Below, piece by piece: positions 10,300-20,041 of a stretch of 64,000 bases of DNA. Both the position numbers and the translations under genes were made by a program. Source of the DNA: Theodoxus fluviatilis (Eukaryota > Mollusca > Gastropoda > Cycloneritida > Neritidae); contig JAWQFJ010000612.1 of assembly GCA_034096865.1 (NCBI GenBank), positions 34,535-98,534 of the forward strand. Reading direction: 5' to 3'. Below the pieces are notes generated by a model, which had not been told where the DNA came from, ran no database searches, and saw only the letters and a program-made list of their open reading frames with translations. Each line of letters opens with the position of its first letter. Position 1 is the stretch's first letter.

Positions 10300-12280
10300 A
10301 CTGGAAATTTACTTAAGGTTTTCAAACAAAACCCTATCACCACATTCGCTGGAAACACCAAAAATAATTAAATAAATAAACAACAATCTAATAAAAGACA
10401 CTGGGGCAGAGAAAAGGTCAACAACAAGTTTTAATCATATATAAACAATAACAAAATCCCAACCCTCAATGAAAATTGGCCAAAAACCCCTCAACAAGAA
10501 CACACACACACACACAACAACACCCCCACGCCCACCAATCCAAGTAATGAACCCAAAGCTCCAGAAAGGAGAAAAGACAACTGCTTTCAACAAGGCAGGC
10601 TTCCTCTAGAGCGGTTGAAAACAAATCTCGACCACGTCCGTTCTCCTACGAGAATACCGCAATATGACTCACTGAGCCCTCGTCGTCAACGACGCTACCC
10701 GTCGTCACGAAACAGCTCTCCCAGCAGGGATTAAACAACTCAGATGTCTGTCTCGAAAAGGCCCTGAGGCATGAGAATAAACCACAGTCAACAATGTCTC
10801 TTTAAGATCCTCTCAGCTATTATTACTATAGCAAATGACCACCAGAATTCTGACCGACAGGCGAGAAAGACAACGTTCACCTTACCCAAACTCGATGAAA
10901 CCTCAGTCCTCTCGTGCCTCGACCCACAGGAAGTCCGTCTCCTGACCGTACTCCTAAAAAGCACGTAATCCAATGCACTGCGGAATCCACTGCAGGCACA
11001 GAACAGCGTAGGGTCCACACGTTGACCACTGTAAGCCCCGACGACAGCGTCGCCCCGTCCTCGTTGCTCTCACGTAGACTGCGTGGACAGCCGTGTCCAC
11101 GCGCCGCTCCCTCCCACAGCGATAGCTGCGCAGCCCACGCTGCGCGACGCCCCTCCAGTACAGGTAGTAAGCAGCCAGCGGGTTCGTCTCCCCGTCCCCG
11201 CGTCCACTCGTTGCTTCCACCGTCCTCCGGTCCTAGGCACCGATGGAGTCTAGTCTCCCTCCGTGGAGACAGACAAAAGCAACGTACACCAAAAGAGGAG
11301 TAGGTACTCCCCTAGCAGAAGGTCAGAAGGTATAGCAGCAGCGCTATAGAGTTTTAACAACGAAGGAAACGAACAAGAGAAGAAGAGCCTGCAAGCAAAA
11401 AGTGACAACCAATCACCACCTGTCTCTCCGCTGACAAATTTGCTTACAGTTTCACCCTTCACCCCACCCTCGTTCACCTCAGAATGCACCATCAGAGAAG
11501 GATGAACCTCTCTCACATGATAATTTAAATAGACCAACAGGAACCCATGAAACACAGGAAAAATCACAATTCCTCTCGCTCTGTCACCGAGATGCCAGAG
11601 CTTAACTTTTCCCCTTACAAGAGTTTACACTTACGGAATTTACCAACCCTTTTTTACGGTTACGCATATCAGGTCTAAATACGATGCAGACAGACGCGCG
11701 AGCACCCCCCTCTTTTTCTCACCCGCACGAATTCGCCCTCTCACACACGACACCCACCTCAAATCTCAGGCTGTGAAGACCTTCCCCAGCCCCCCTGGGC
11801 TGTCCAACGGCTCCCCTGGAACCAACAGAGGTTAGGCCTCGCGGCCAACCCAACAGACTACTGACCTCATGGCTGCGCCCTTAGCGCCCCGAAGAGCCTT
11901 CCGTGTCCACGTGTGTTCGCCTCTCAGCGCGACCAAGGAATGAGCTCAAACCCACGCTAACGAGTGGCGCAAAGAGTGGCATGGCGTCGTCACGCAAGGC
12001 TCTCTGGGTAATGCACGCTTTCCTTGTGCTATCACCCATTCAACTTTCTTCCTTTCAAACGAAGACGACCCCCACCCCTCTCTCCTAAGAAACCCATCCC
12101 CTCGAAAGGTCCCCAGCAACCTAACTATATTTAGCGCTCAACTCACTTAATCAAATCTCTGTCGCAATCACGCGACGACAAATTTAGCTCTCAACCCACC
12201 TAATCAAATACCTCGTCGCAATCATGCAACAGTTGTACTGTGCAAGACTACAAACAAAGCACTCACATCATTCCGTTCCG
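10300..12280. other. Unassigned region, possibly old retroelement
   Basis: No gene was recognised. There is a CA run at 10501-10518, a GC-rich stretch at 10970-11260, and two copies of a unit of about 57 bp at 12122-12235 (shared TCAACTCACTTAATCAAAT-type core and GTCGCAATCA). Composition shifts suggest transposon debris, but no diagnostic domain was found. Confidence 0.35.
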
Positions 12281-12364
12281 CTATGAACAAGGGGTTATCG
12301 ACATGTATATTCTATGCCGACTGAAAATAAAAAGGTGTGGACAGCAACGGACAATGTATTCTTT

Positions 12365-12397
12365 CTTGAGCCAAAACGGCCCTGAAAAGGGCCGTTT
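12365..12397 (-). promoter_or_regulatory. Histone-type mRNA 3'-end stem-loop and downstream element
   Basis: On the minus strand the sequence reads GGCCCTTTTCAGGGCC, a perfect match to the metazoan replication-dependent histone stem-loop (6-bp stem, TTTC loop). The stem is extended by flanking ACGG/CCGT pairs. About ten bases further on is CAAGAAAGA, the classic purine-rich histone downstream element that pairs with U7 snRNA. Both parts together are unlikely by chance. The upstream minus-strand sequence (12395-12645) does not read as an intact histone; a weak resemblance to a decayed H4 3' end near 12470-12560 is not convincing. A foldback element interrupts the sequence further upstream from 12647. 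Confidence 0.6.
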
Positions 12398-12646
12398 ACA
12401 GGCAAGCGTATACTGATGGGGGTAGAGCCTCCCACCCAGGGATGTAGAGCGACGAGTCACAAGGACGTGGCAGCTCCGTCTCTGTGGCAGTGGCAAGGCT
12501 CCGTCCCTGCTGGCAGGTATACGCAGTGATGTCCTCTTTTGGCGTCGTGGCAAGCTTTCGGATAAATTCCTTCTTCAGGCCCAGTGTGAGAGAGGCTGGC
12601 GGGTGACGGCTTAAGTAGGGAATGGTTGGAAGGCGTTCACCCCAAG

Positions 12647-13562
12647 ACCAAAGATTATAGGTTACACAAAGATAGCTCATGCCGAGCTTTTGCTATATAA
12701 AGTTACAAGACGCTGCACCTAGCGGCGAGTAGAAGGGGTGAATCAAGGGGAAGTAATCACACCGCTTAGCGACAAGACGGCGAAGAAAGCTGCCTGCTGA
12801 TTGGAGGATTTTATTCAGGGAACCAATCAGAGGACTGCTTTCGTGTAGATATGGCGTTTATGTCTACTCTTTGCACAATTCAATGGCGGAGCTCTCTCCA
12901 GTTCGCACAGAAAAAGCTATATTTTGGGATACTAGAAACCCATCCAAAGAAAATGTAAGCCATGAACAGCATTAATTTATCAAAGCTGTATGTTGAATGC
13001 ATCAAAAGTTATTGAAAGCTCCTACTTTTTAACAATCGAAATGCAGGTCGCAGGGCAACGTTTGATTGTAAGTATAATCTTTGTCGAAACGGCAACTGCA
13101 TTCACTTAATCGAATGATTTTCTGGCAGCAAATCACCTTCTTGACAGGTATGTATTGCTTTGCATTCCCTAAAGATATTCCACGGGGGTGTATACTTTGA
13201 TAAACAAGCTTGCATTCTTCGATAGTATTGAAAAATAGATCGTTCCCATTCAAACCATACGCATGTAGATCTAGGTCGAGTTTGATTTCACAACGCCTGC
13301 CACAAAAAACAAAGCCAACACACCCCCATTATTGCAGCAAATCATTTCATTACACATTACATTGTAAATTTATTCACAAACATGATCGGAACGCATCAGA
13401 AACGCAAAGAGAAACAAGCAATTTTACGTGTTGATAAGCGGTGTGATTACCTCCCTAGATTCACCCATATTTCTTGCTGCTTGGGGGCGCAACGTGTCTC
13501 GATCCTCACAACAATAAGCTAATGAACTATCTTTGTGTAACCTAAAATCTTTGCCAAGACTA
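12647..13562. mobile_element. Foldback element, about 0.92 kb, arms about 130 bp
   Basis: The left arm (12647-12775) and right arm (13432-13562) are reverse complements with moderate divergence. Shared blocks are AGGTTACACAAAGATAG, GGGTGAATC and GGTAATCACACCGCTTA-type sequence. The 650-bp interior is AT-rich and has no recognised transposase. It is probably a non-autonomous element. Confidence 0.65.
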
Positions 13563-14187
13563 ATAAATCTCAAGGAGCGCACGTTCAAGTCGTGAAAAGT
13601 TCACTTGTAGGGTGCCATGAACTCAAGATCTCTATTGAGTCTGGCGTGGTGCGTGTTGAACAGTCTGATGAGCGTCTGTTCAGTCACTCGGCGTTGTCGA
13701 GTGTCGTGCAAGCCGCCCGTAAGCGCGCTGACCACGCTATGCTTGTAGTTTTGTTTATTACTGAGATACAATTAAAGAAAATCAGAGCGCTTCAATGCAT
13801 TCTATACAGTTTCTTCAGGCGCTTATTGAGGTGTACCCGATGCTAAAAGCGTTGTCAACTCCGTCCAGTGCAGAGGAAACACTGAAGGGTTTTCCCCAGT
13901 CTGTCGGGCTTGCGCCGAGCGGAACATACGTTCTAGGTTGAGCGTCAGCAGTGACACGCTGTACACTCCCCTGTGTTGAATGACCTTCAGTCCGGCCTCG
14001 CTCTCGATCTGTGACGGGTGGCTACACTTGGCTGTGACTACGGAGTAGCGGAGTGAGTTTGAAGGTGAGTTGTAAAGCTATTTCTTCTTTTCCTCGAGTC
14101 CTGACCTTAATGGGTTCAGTTCCAGGAGCAGCCGGAGTTTGTCTGTCGTCTGCTTGGAGTATGTCGCTCTGCTGTTTTCGTGGGTGT

Positions 14188-14458
<271 letters not shown>

Positions 14459-14747
14459 ATACCATACATTTGTTCCTTCGACGTCTGCTCTTTTGTTTAA
14501 ACGTTCACATCTCCGAACTTTGATTTCGATGTTTATTTCAGAAACTATCTTGTGTTCTATTCCCCGGCAGTCAAGCTGTCCTATCAGGGAAGACGATCTG
14601 GTGGAGTGTGTGGTAGAGAGTCCAGAGTTATCTCCCCGAGGCCGCAAGGTCACGAGAGAGGGCGTTGATTGGGGGCATATTTAACCACTGCTGGTCAGCG
14701 GATGCGCGGCCCTTCTATCACGCGACCAGGGGCGAGAGAGCAACAGA

Positions 14748-14780
14748 GGCGTGAGGAGAGAGCGAGAGAGAGAGAGAGGG
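14748..14780. repeat. (GA)n microsatellite
   Basis: Short purine run of GA dinucleotides inside an unassigned GC-rich stretch (14640-15200). Confidence 0.7.
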
Positions 14781-15206
14781 AGAACAAAGGGCAGAGCCGA
14801 GCTAGCAGAGATCGAGAGTTGGGCGGCTGCAGCGACTACGCTACAGAGCAGAGGTAAACTTGTGTACGATGCTTCCTATCCCTGGACTGTGACTGTAAGC
14901 ATGAGGGCTCGATCGGGCGATCGCCACGTGGTTCGAGCATGGCACCGCCAGAATGGCAGGCAGCCACGTGGTGCCTAATGGCGTGAGTTGGAATGACTGG
15001 AGTGCCAGCCATGGGTTAGCCCACTGTTAATAGCCTTTCAGGCGGATTTCCTCTCCTTTCTCTGTATGCGTGAACGAACTCATTGCAGAACCTGTGTGCT
15101 CTTCGACCATGTGTATGCGTCTGTATTACACTCGCGTATGGTGGCGGCTTTGGTCAGTAATGGCGGCTAATGGCTACCACATGGGCGAAGGCAGTCACTA
15201 CCAAAA

Positions 15207-15473
15207 GTGATTACACTGGTTAAAAAGACATTTCCGAATTCTGTTCACCAGTTGCCTTGTACTTATGATAACGTGACTGTTCTTAGATTCGGTAACTTTA
15301 TACAAGGGGATTTAATCTTGGTTTCTGTCTATATCCCACCAGTAGATTCGCATTACTACAGAGATAAGGAAATCAAATGCAATTTGTTGTTGCTTGAAGA
15401 GCTGTTGCTTGATAATCTAGAAACGTATCCTAATGCAAATATCATAATAAGTGTTGACCTGAATCATCAGTGA
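15207..15473 (+). pseudogene. LINE endonuclease-domain fragment
   Basis: The 88-codon frame resembles the middle of an apurinic-type endonuclease (EEP fold) of a non-LTR retrotransposon. It has GDLILVSVYIPP, a YYRD stretch, a leucine-rich LLLEELLLDNLE helix and IIISVDLNHQ, which sits where intact elements carry a GDFN-type catalytic motif (here VDLN). There is no complete endonuclease and no reverse transcriptase follows, so this is a truncated relic. It ends just before the 5' LTR of the next element, which may have inserted into it. Confidence 0.55.
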
Positions 15474-15520
15474 ATGCAATAACTAATCAATGGAATTCAC
15501 ACAGGGATGATGATTACCAG

Positions 15521-15539
15521 TGTAGAAGGGCACTATCTC

Positions 15540-15600
<61 letters not shown>

Positions 15601-16186
15601 ATCATGTGCGTTATCTTCCTGGCCCTGGCTGGCTGCATTTCGACCTGGCTTTTGACCTCTGGCCATGTCAAAACAACGCTGACCAGAGGTGCAGCTATGG
15701 GTCAGCCTCTCTTATCTGTAGGGGTATCGCAGGCTGTCAGGCCATCAGCACATAAACTGCCTCCACCATTGTCCGTTGGTTTTAATTCTACCATTGTTGT
15801 GCTAATGGTAATTGACCCATTCTTCTGTTAATGGTAATGCCCCTATTGTTCTGTTGATTTTAATTAGAATGTAGTGCTTTGATTAGTGTTGTTGTTGTGA
15901 TAGAGCTGAGCTCCCTGCATGCTGGGGAGCAGATGTGTTTGGAGTGGGAGACCGCTCAGGAGAGGCGAGCAGAGCAGACGTGCCTGTCTTGCAGTCTCGC
16001 TCGGTCTCCAAGTTTGTGCGAGCTAGAATAAAACATGTACCCTTCACCAAAAGAACCCGGGTTTGTCCTGCTAAACGGAGTTTGTCCTGCTACATTGGAG
16101 TAGAGAGATGTTCCCCTCTCTATAGCTCCAAGCCCTACGCCTGCAATGTGCCACCTATTCCACAGCGCTCGGATCACTCCTTTTCA
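15521..16186 (+). repeat. 5' LTR of gag-only retrotransposon
   Basis: A 666-bp direct repeat of 18447-19072. It begins TGTAGAAGGG and ends TTTTCA, so it has the canonical TG...CA ends. It contains a CT microsatellite near its start (15533-15597), longer than in the other LTR, and an AATAAA poly(A) signal at 16026-16031. Apart from the microsatellite, only a handful of differences were noticed between the two LTRs, which suggests a recent insertion. Confidence 0.85.
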
Positions 16187-16188
16187 AC

Positions 16189-16206
16189 TGGTGTCAGAAG
16201 TGGGAT
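16189..16206 (+). other. Putative primer-binding site
   Basis: TGGTGTCAGAAGTGGGAT starts two bases after the LTR end. The leading TGG would pair with a tRNA 3' CCA. The tRNA species was not assigned. Confidence 0.6.
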
Positions 16207-16236
16207 CTGAGTGCTAAAGCAGGACAGATTTCCACC

Positions 16237-17184
16237 ATGCCGGGCAAAGGAAAAAGAGTTTGTCAGCCGCCACCAGAGGAGGACGCCCGAGCATACACGT
16301 CGCCCGCTCCTCATATGGCACCGGTATGGACAGTAATGCCACCTCCAACTCTACCAGTCTTCAGCGGGGGAGACGGGGTAGAGACGTTCATCGCCGACGC
16401 AAGGCGAGGGCTTCAAGCACTCCGGATGAATGAAGGCATGAGTACCGATTTCGTCATAAGGCATTTGGAGGGCTCTGCCAAAATGGAAGTTCTCAGCAGA
16501 GAACCGGAGACGCCGGAGGAAGTGTTTCACATTCTACAGGAGGTTTTTGGAGACTGTCGCCCGTTGCAGAGTCTCCTCCAGGCTTTCCATACCCGGCGAC
16601 AGGGGCCTGGCGAGGGGATACTGGAGTACAGTCACTCGCTGCAGGCCCTGGCAACAAGGATCAGGCGCCACAGGCATGCCCCTCTGGATGCTGCACTGAT
16701 CCGGGATCAGTTCGTCGCCGGCCTCCAACCTCCACCCCTCCGACGAGACATGGAGAAATTTGTGAGGGGTCGTGAGTATTGTGATTTCCTGGAGGTAAGA
16801 GCGGAGGCGATGCACTGGATGAGACAAGACGACGTCCGTGACTCCTTCCAAGAGGCAGTTCAAGTGGTGCCAGGCGAAGCGGAGGAGTTGAAGAGGCAAC
16901 TGGCCGCAGCCACCACCGAACTCAAACAGCGGAAGGCAATGACTACAAAACCGTCCGAAGTCCAGTGTTTCTACTGCCAGAAGCGGGGCCATATCCAACG
17001 GTACTGCAGAAAGAGGAAGGCAGATGAGGGATGCAGAAGGGCTCCATGCTCTCCCCGGCGATGGCAACAACCGAGCCCTCCACATCCCTTCTTCTTTGCC
17101 ATAGCCATGCAGCTTGTGTGCATCCTTGTCACCTTCTGCATCCAAACTTGGCTTGCCGTATGTGTAAATATTTCAAGGAGTTAG
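16237..17184 (+). CDS. Retrotransposon Gag polyprotein with CCHC zinc knuckle, 315 aa
   Basis: This is a nucleocapsid-type Gag of an LTR (Ty3/gypsy-like) retrotransposon, which packages element RNA. Residues about 40-200 look like a retrotransposon gag domain (LPVFSGGDGVETFI, then LEYSHSLQALATRI and DQFVAGL). An acidic-basic helix follows at 215-235, then one zinc knuckle C244-X2-C247-X4-H252-X4-C257. The tail (about 285-312) is strongly hydrophobic and unlike usual Gag ends, which may mark a deletion junction. No protease, reverse transcriptase or integrase follows in the 1.26 kb before the 3' LTR, so the element would depend on enzymes in trans. Confidence 0.85.
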   Translation: MPGKGKRVCQPPPEEDARAYTSPAPHMAPVWTVMPPPTLPVFSGGDGVETFIADARRGLQALRMNEGMSTDFVIRHLEGSAKMEVLSREPETPEEVFHILQEVFGDCRPLQSLLQAFHTRRQGPGEGILEYSHSLQALATRIRRHRHAPLDAALIRDQFVAGLQPPPLRRDMEKFVRGREYCDFLEVRAEAMHWMRQDDVRDSFQEAVQVVPGEAEELKRQLAAATTELKQRKAMTTKPSEVQCFYCQKRGHIQRYCRKRKADEGCRRAPCSPRRWQQPSPPHPFFFAIAMQLVCILVTFCIQTWLAVCVNISRS

Positions 17185-18446
17185 AGTCAAGGAGAATGAG
17201 TAGGACTTTCCTAGTGTTTTCATATTGTTGCTGAAATTGAACTTCCGGACTGGATATGCATTTGTTTCTATTCCTGGGATAAACTTAGTACGTGTGTGTG
17301 TTGCATTTCATCCTACCTGCCGGGTAAGGTCACTATAATATTCCGTATATATGCATGCCTCTGAGTATTCTTTGCCTGAACTGTTGTTTTAATCTATATC
17401 ATAGTCGTAGCTAGTGACGAAGAGGGTTCTTCTGAAACTTTCATTGTACAATTTTGAGTTTGATTACCAAATACTTTGACTACGTTTTATCGTGTGCATG
17501 CTTTTGATTATGGTAGTTTCCACGGAACAGAGAGTTTAGATTTAATCATTTCTATGTCTGTTGTTGGTCCTTTTATGTGTCGGCCGGAAATAGCGAGGAG
17601 GGAATATCTAGCATCGTAAATCAACTATATAGTCACTAATGTAAAATAAAAGCACATGTACTCTAGCAGTCTTGAGAATCGGATCAGGGAGCGCATCAAT
17701 TTCGATTTGTAAGACGGTTGGCGGTAATGGTCGCTACATGTGTTCTGTAGCTTAATGGACGAGCATTACTTTCTTTCAATTCATATAGTTCTTATGAACA
17801 GGGACGAGAGAACGAAGAGTTGGAGACAAATTAATATTTTGTTCCTCGATTGTGATGTTACTCTGTAAGTGTGACATTTGTAATTTTGGTGTTTTTTTTT
17901 CGTGAGGGAAAACGTGATCCTTGTGGTTTAAGGTCAAATATCACCCAAGGTTTCATTAGCGCTGTTTCCATGTTGTTGTATCATGCGTCTGATTGTGTAG
18001 TCTTGTTTTATGTCCATTCTTGGTAAAATGATCTTTGCGGTTAAGGTTAACGACCACCCAAAGCTTCATTTGTGTGACCGGTTCACGCCTAGAATAAGTC
18101 TTTGTTTTGAGTGTTGCCGTGTAATCCCGGTGGTTCGAGTCCATTAGGAGATTATGAGAGTGCAGGTTTTGCACTGAGATAGATGATCAGTCAGGACCCG
18201 GAGTGTTTTCTGTGTAGTGGAACTTGTGGTAATCATCCTCTAAAATGGACGGCAAAATGCCGGTTTTAGTCTGATAGGCACGAGTCTCATTTTCTGTTGT
18301 GTCCTTTGTTGGCAGTGTCTTAACTCGCTGAATGATTAAGCTCGCTACAAGTTGAATAACCAACAATGAGTTAATGTCCATTGTTCATGTTAAATTGTGC
18401 GTTGTATTGTACATCGAGGACGATGTTCGGAAAGAGCACAGGGAGA
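17185..18446 (+). other. Internal non-coding part of LTR element
   Basis: No pol-like reading frame is visible. It ends in a purine-rich tract (GGAAAGAGCACAGGGAGA, 18429-18446) directly before the 3' LTR, in the right place for a polypurine tract. A lone sequence matching the pol III B-box (GGTTCGAGTCC near 18132) has no A-box partner. Confidence 0.6.
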
Positions 18447-19072
18447 TGTAGAAGGGCACTCTCTCTCTCTCTCGCTATCTCTGTTTATCATGTGCGTTTT
18501 CTTCCTGGCTCTGGCTGGCTGCATTTTGACCTGGCTTTTGACCTCTGGCCATGTCAAAACAACGCTGACCAGAGGTGCAGCTATGGGTCAGCCTCTCTTA
18601 TCTGTAGGGGTATCGCAGACGGTCAGGCCATCAGCACATAAACTGCCTCCACCATTGTCCGTTGGTTTTAATTCTACCATTGTTGTGCTAATGGTAATTG
18701 ACCCATTCTTCTGTTAATGGTAATGCCCCTATTGTTCTGTTGATTTTAATTAGAATGTAGTGCTTTGATTAGTGTTGTTGTTGTGATAGAGCTGAGCTCC
18801 CTGCATGCTGGGGAGCAGATGTGTTTGGAGTGGGAGACCGCTCAGGAGAGGCGAGCAGAGCAGACGTGCCTGTCTTGCAGTCTCGCTCGGTCTCCAAGTT
18901 TGTGCGAGCTAGAATAAAACATGTACCCTTCACCAAAAGAACCCGGGTTTGTCCTGCTAAACGGAGTTTGTCCTGCTACATTGGAGTAGAGAGATGTTCC
19001 CCTCTCTATAGCTCCAAGCCCTACGCCTGCAATGTGCCACCTATTCCACAGCGCTCGGATCACTCCTTTTCA
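18447..19072 (+). repeat. 3' LTR of gag-only retrotransposon
   Basis: 626-bp near-identical copy of 15521-16186, shorter mainly because its CT run is contracted. It starts TGTAGAAGGG and ends TTTTCA. No matching target-site duplication is seen: the left flank ends ACCAG and the right flank begins TCAGG. Confidence 0.85.
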
Positions 19073-19293
19073 TCAGGATCAAGTAAACACCGCCTGTCGT
19101 TGTTGCTATGGAGACTCCGTAAACACCATGGCCTGCATGAGGAAGAAAGAAGAAACCTGACATCACGCAGATTAATTAAGGCGTTACCCCCCAAACACAT
19201 AAACGTGATGTCATTTTGAGCCGTGGCTTCTGGCACAAGAGGCACCGCTGCCAGGCACAGCGATGGCAAAGTCCTCAGGTGCGACAGGTGCTG

Positions 19294-19867
19294 CGACACG
19301 GCGGTGTGGAGTCCAGGATGCCCTCTACCTGCAAGGTGAGGCCCACACGGCGGTGTGGAGTCCAGGATGCCCTCTACCTGCAAGGTGAGGCCCACACGGC
19401 GGTGTGGAGTCCAGGATGCCCTCTACCTGCAAGGTGAGGCCCACACGGCGGTGTGGAGTCCAGGATGCCCTCTACCTGCAAGGTGAGGCTCACACGGCGG
19501 TGTGGAGTCCAGGATGCCCTCTACCTGCAAGGTGAGGCCCACACGGCGGTATGGAGTCCAGGATGCCCTCTACCTGCAAGGTGAGGCCCACACGGCGGTG
19601 TGGAGTCCGGGAGGCCCTCTACCTGCAAGGTGAGGCCCACACGGCGGTATGGAGTCCAGGAGGCCCCCTACCTGCAAGGTAAGGCCCACACGGCGGTATG
19701 GAGTCCAGGAGGCCCTCTACCTGCAAGGTGAGGCCCACACGGCGGTATGGAGTCCAGGATGCCCTCTACCTGCAAGGTGAGGCCCACATGGCGGTGTGGA
19801 GTCCAGGATGCCCTCTACCTGCAAGGTGAGGCCCACACGGCGGTGTGGAGTCCAGGATGCCCCCTAC
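19294..19867. repeat. Minisatellite, 49-bp unit, about 12 copies; carries UNC80 splice donor
   Basis: Units of 49 bp. On the minus strand each has CCTCACCTTGCAG followed by GTAGAGGGC. The true end of the adjacent UNC80 exon (19868) reads CCTCACTTCGCAG then GTAGGGGGC. Each unit is therefore a diverged copy of the last 13 exon bases plus the 5' splice site and intron start. Confidence 0.9.
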
Positions 19868-20041
19868 CTGCGAAGTGAGGTACTTGATGATGGGCGGGTC
19901 CTCTCTAACAGGCTTGGGCTTGTCGTCCTTCTTCCAGTTGTTCAGCTTCAGCTTGGTCATGGACACGTCCGTCTTGATCTTCTCCAGCAGCGGTGTGCTC
20001 TCGCGCCGTCGTGCGGGGCTCGTGATCTGGAAAATGGATTC
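19868..20041 (-). CDS. UNC80: UNC80 exon O (last visible)
   Basis: 174 bp, phase 0 to phase 0. The acceptor is GTTGTTTCAG/GAA and the donor is TCGCAG/GTAGGG. It encodes [20 protein letters not shown], then [20 protein letters not shown] and [10 protein letters not shown]. In vertebrate UNC80 a KYIRLQ sequence at this point precedes the conserved VMSLSPAP block; no exon for that block was found further left. Both splice sites are copied in neighbouring repeats. Confidence 0.9.

Larger units (their letters stand above)
15521..19072 (+). mobile_element. Gag-only (non-autonomous) LTR retrotransposon
   Basis: Complete LTR-PBS-gag-PPT-LTR layout of about 3.55 kb without pol. It resembles the plant TR-GAG and BARE-2-like lifestyle, in which a non-autonomous element keeps Gag but relies on another family for enzymes. 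It lies antisense to UNC80, downstream of the last visible exon. Confidence 0.8.

Noticed and set aside
18129..18140. tRNA or SINE promoter (B-box GGTTCGAGTCC)
   Set aside because: No A-box at the right distance and no cloverleaf; lies in the interior of the LTR element.
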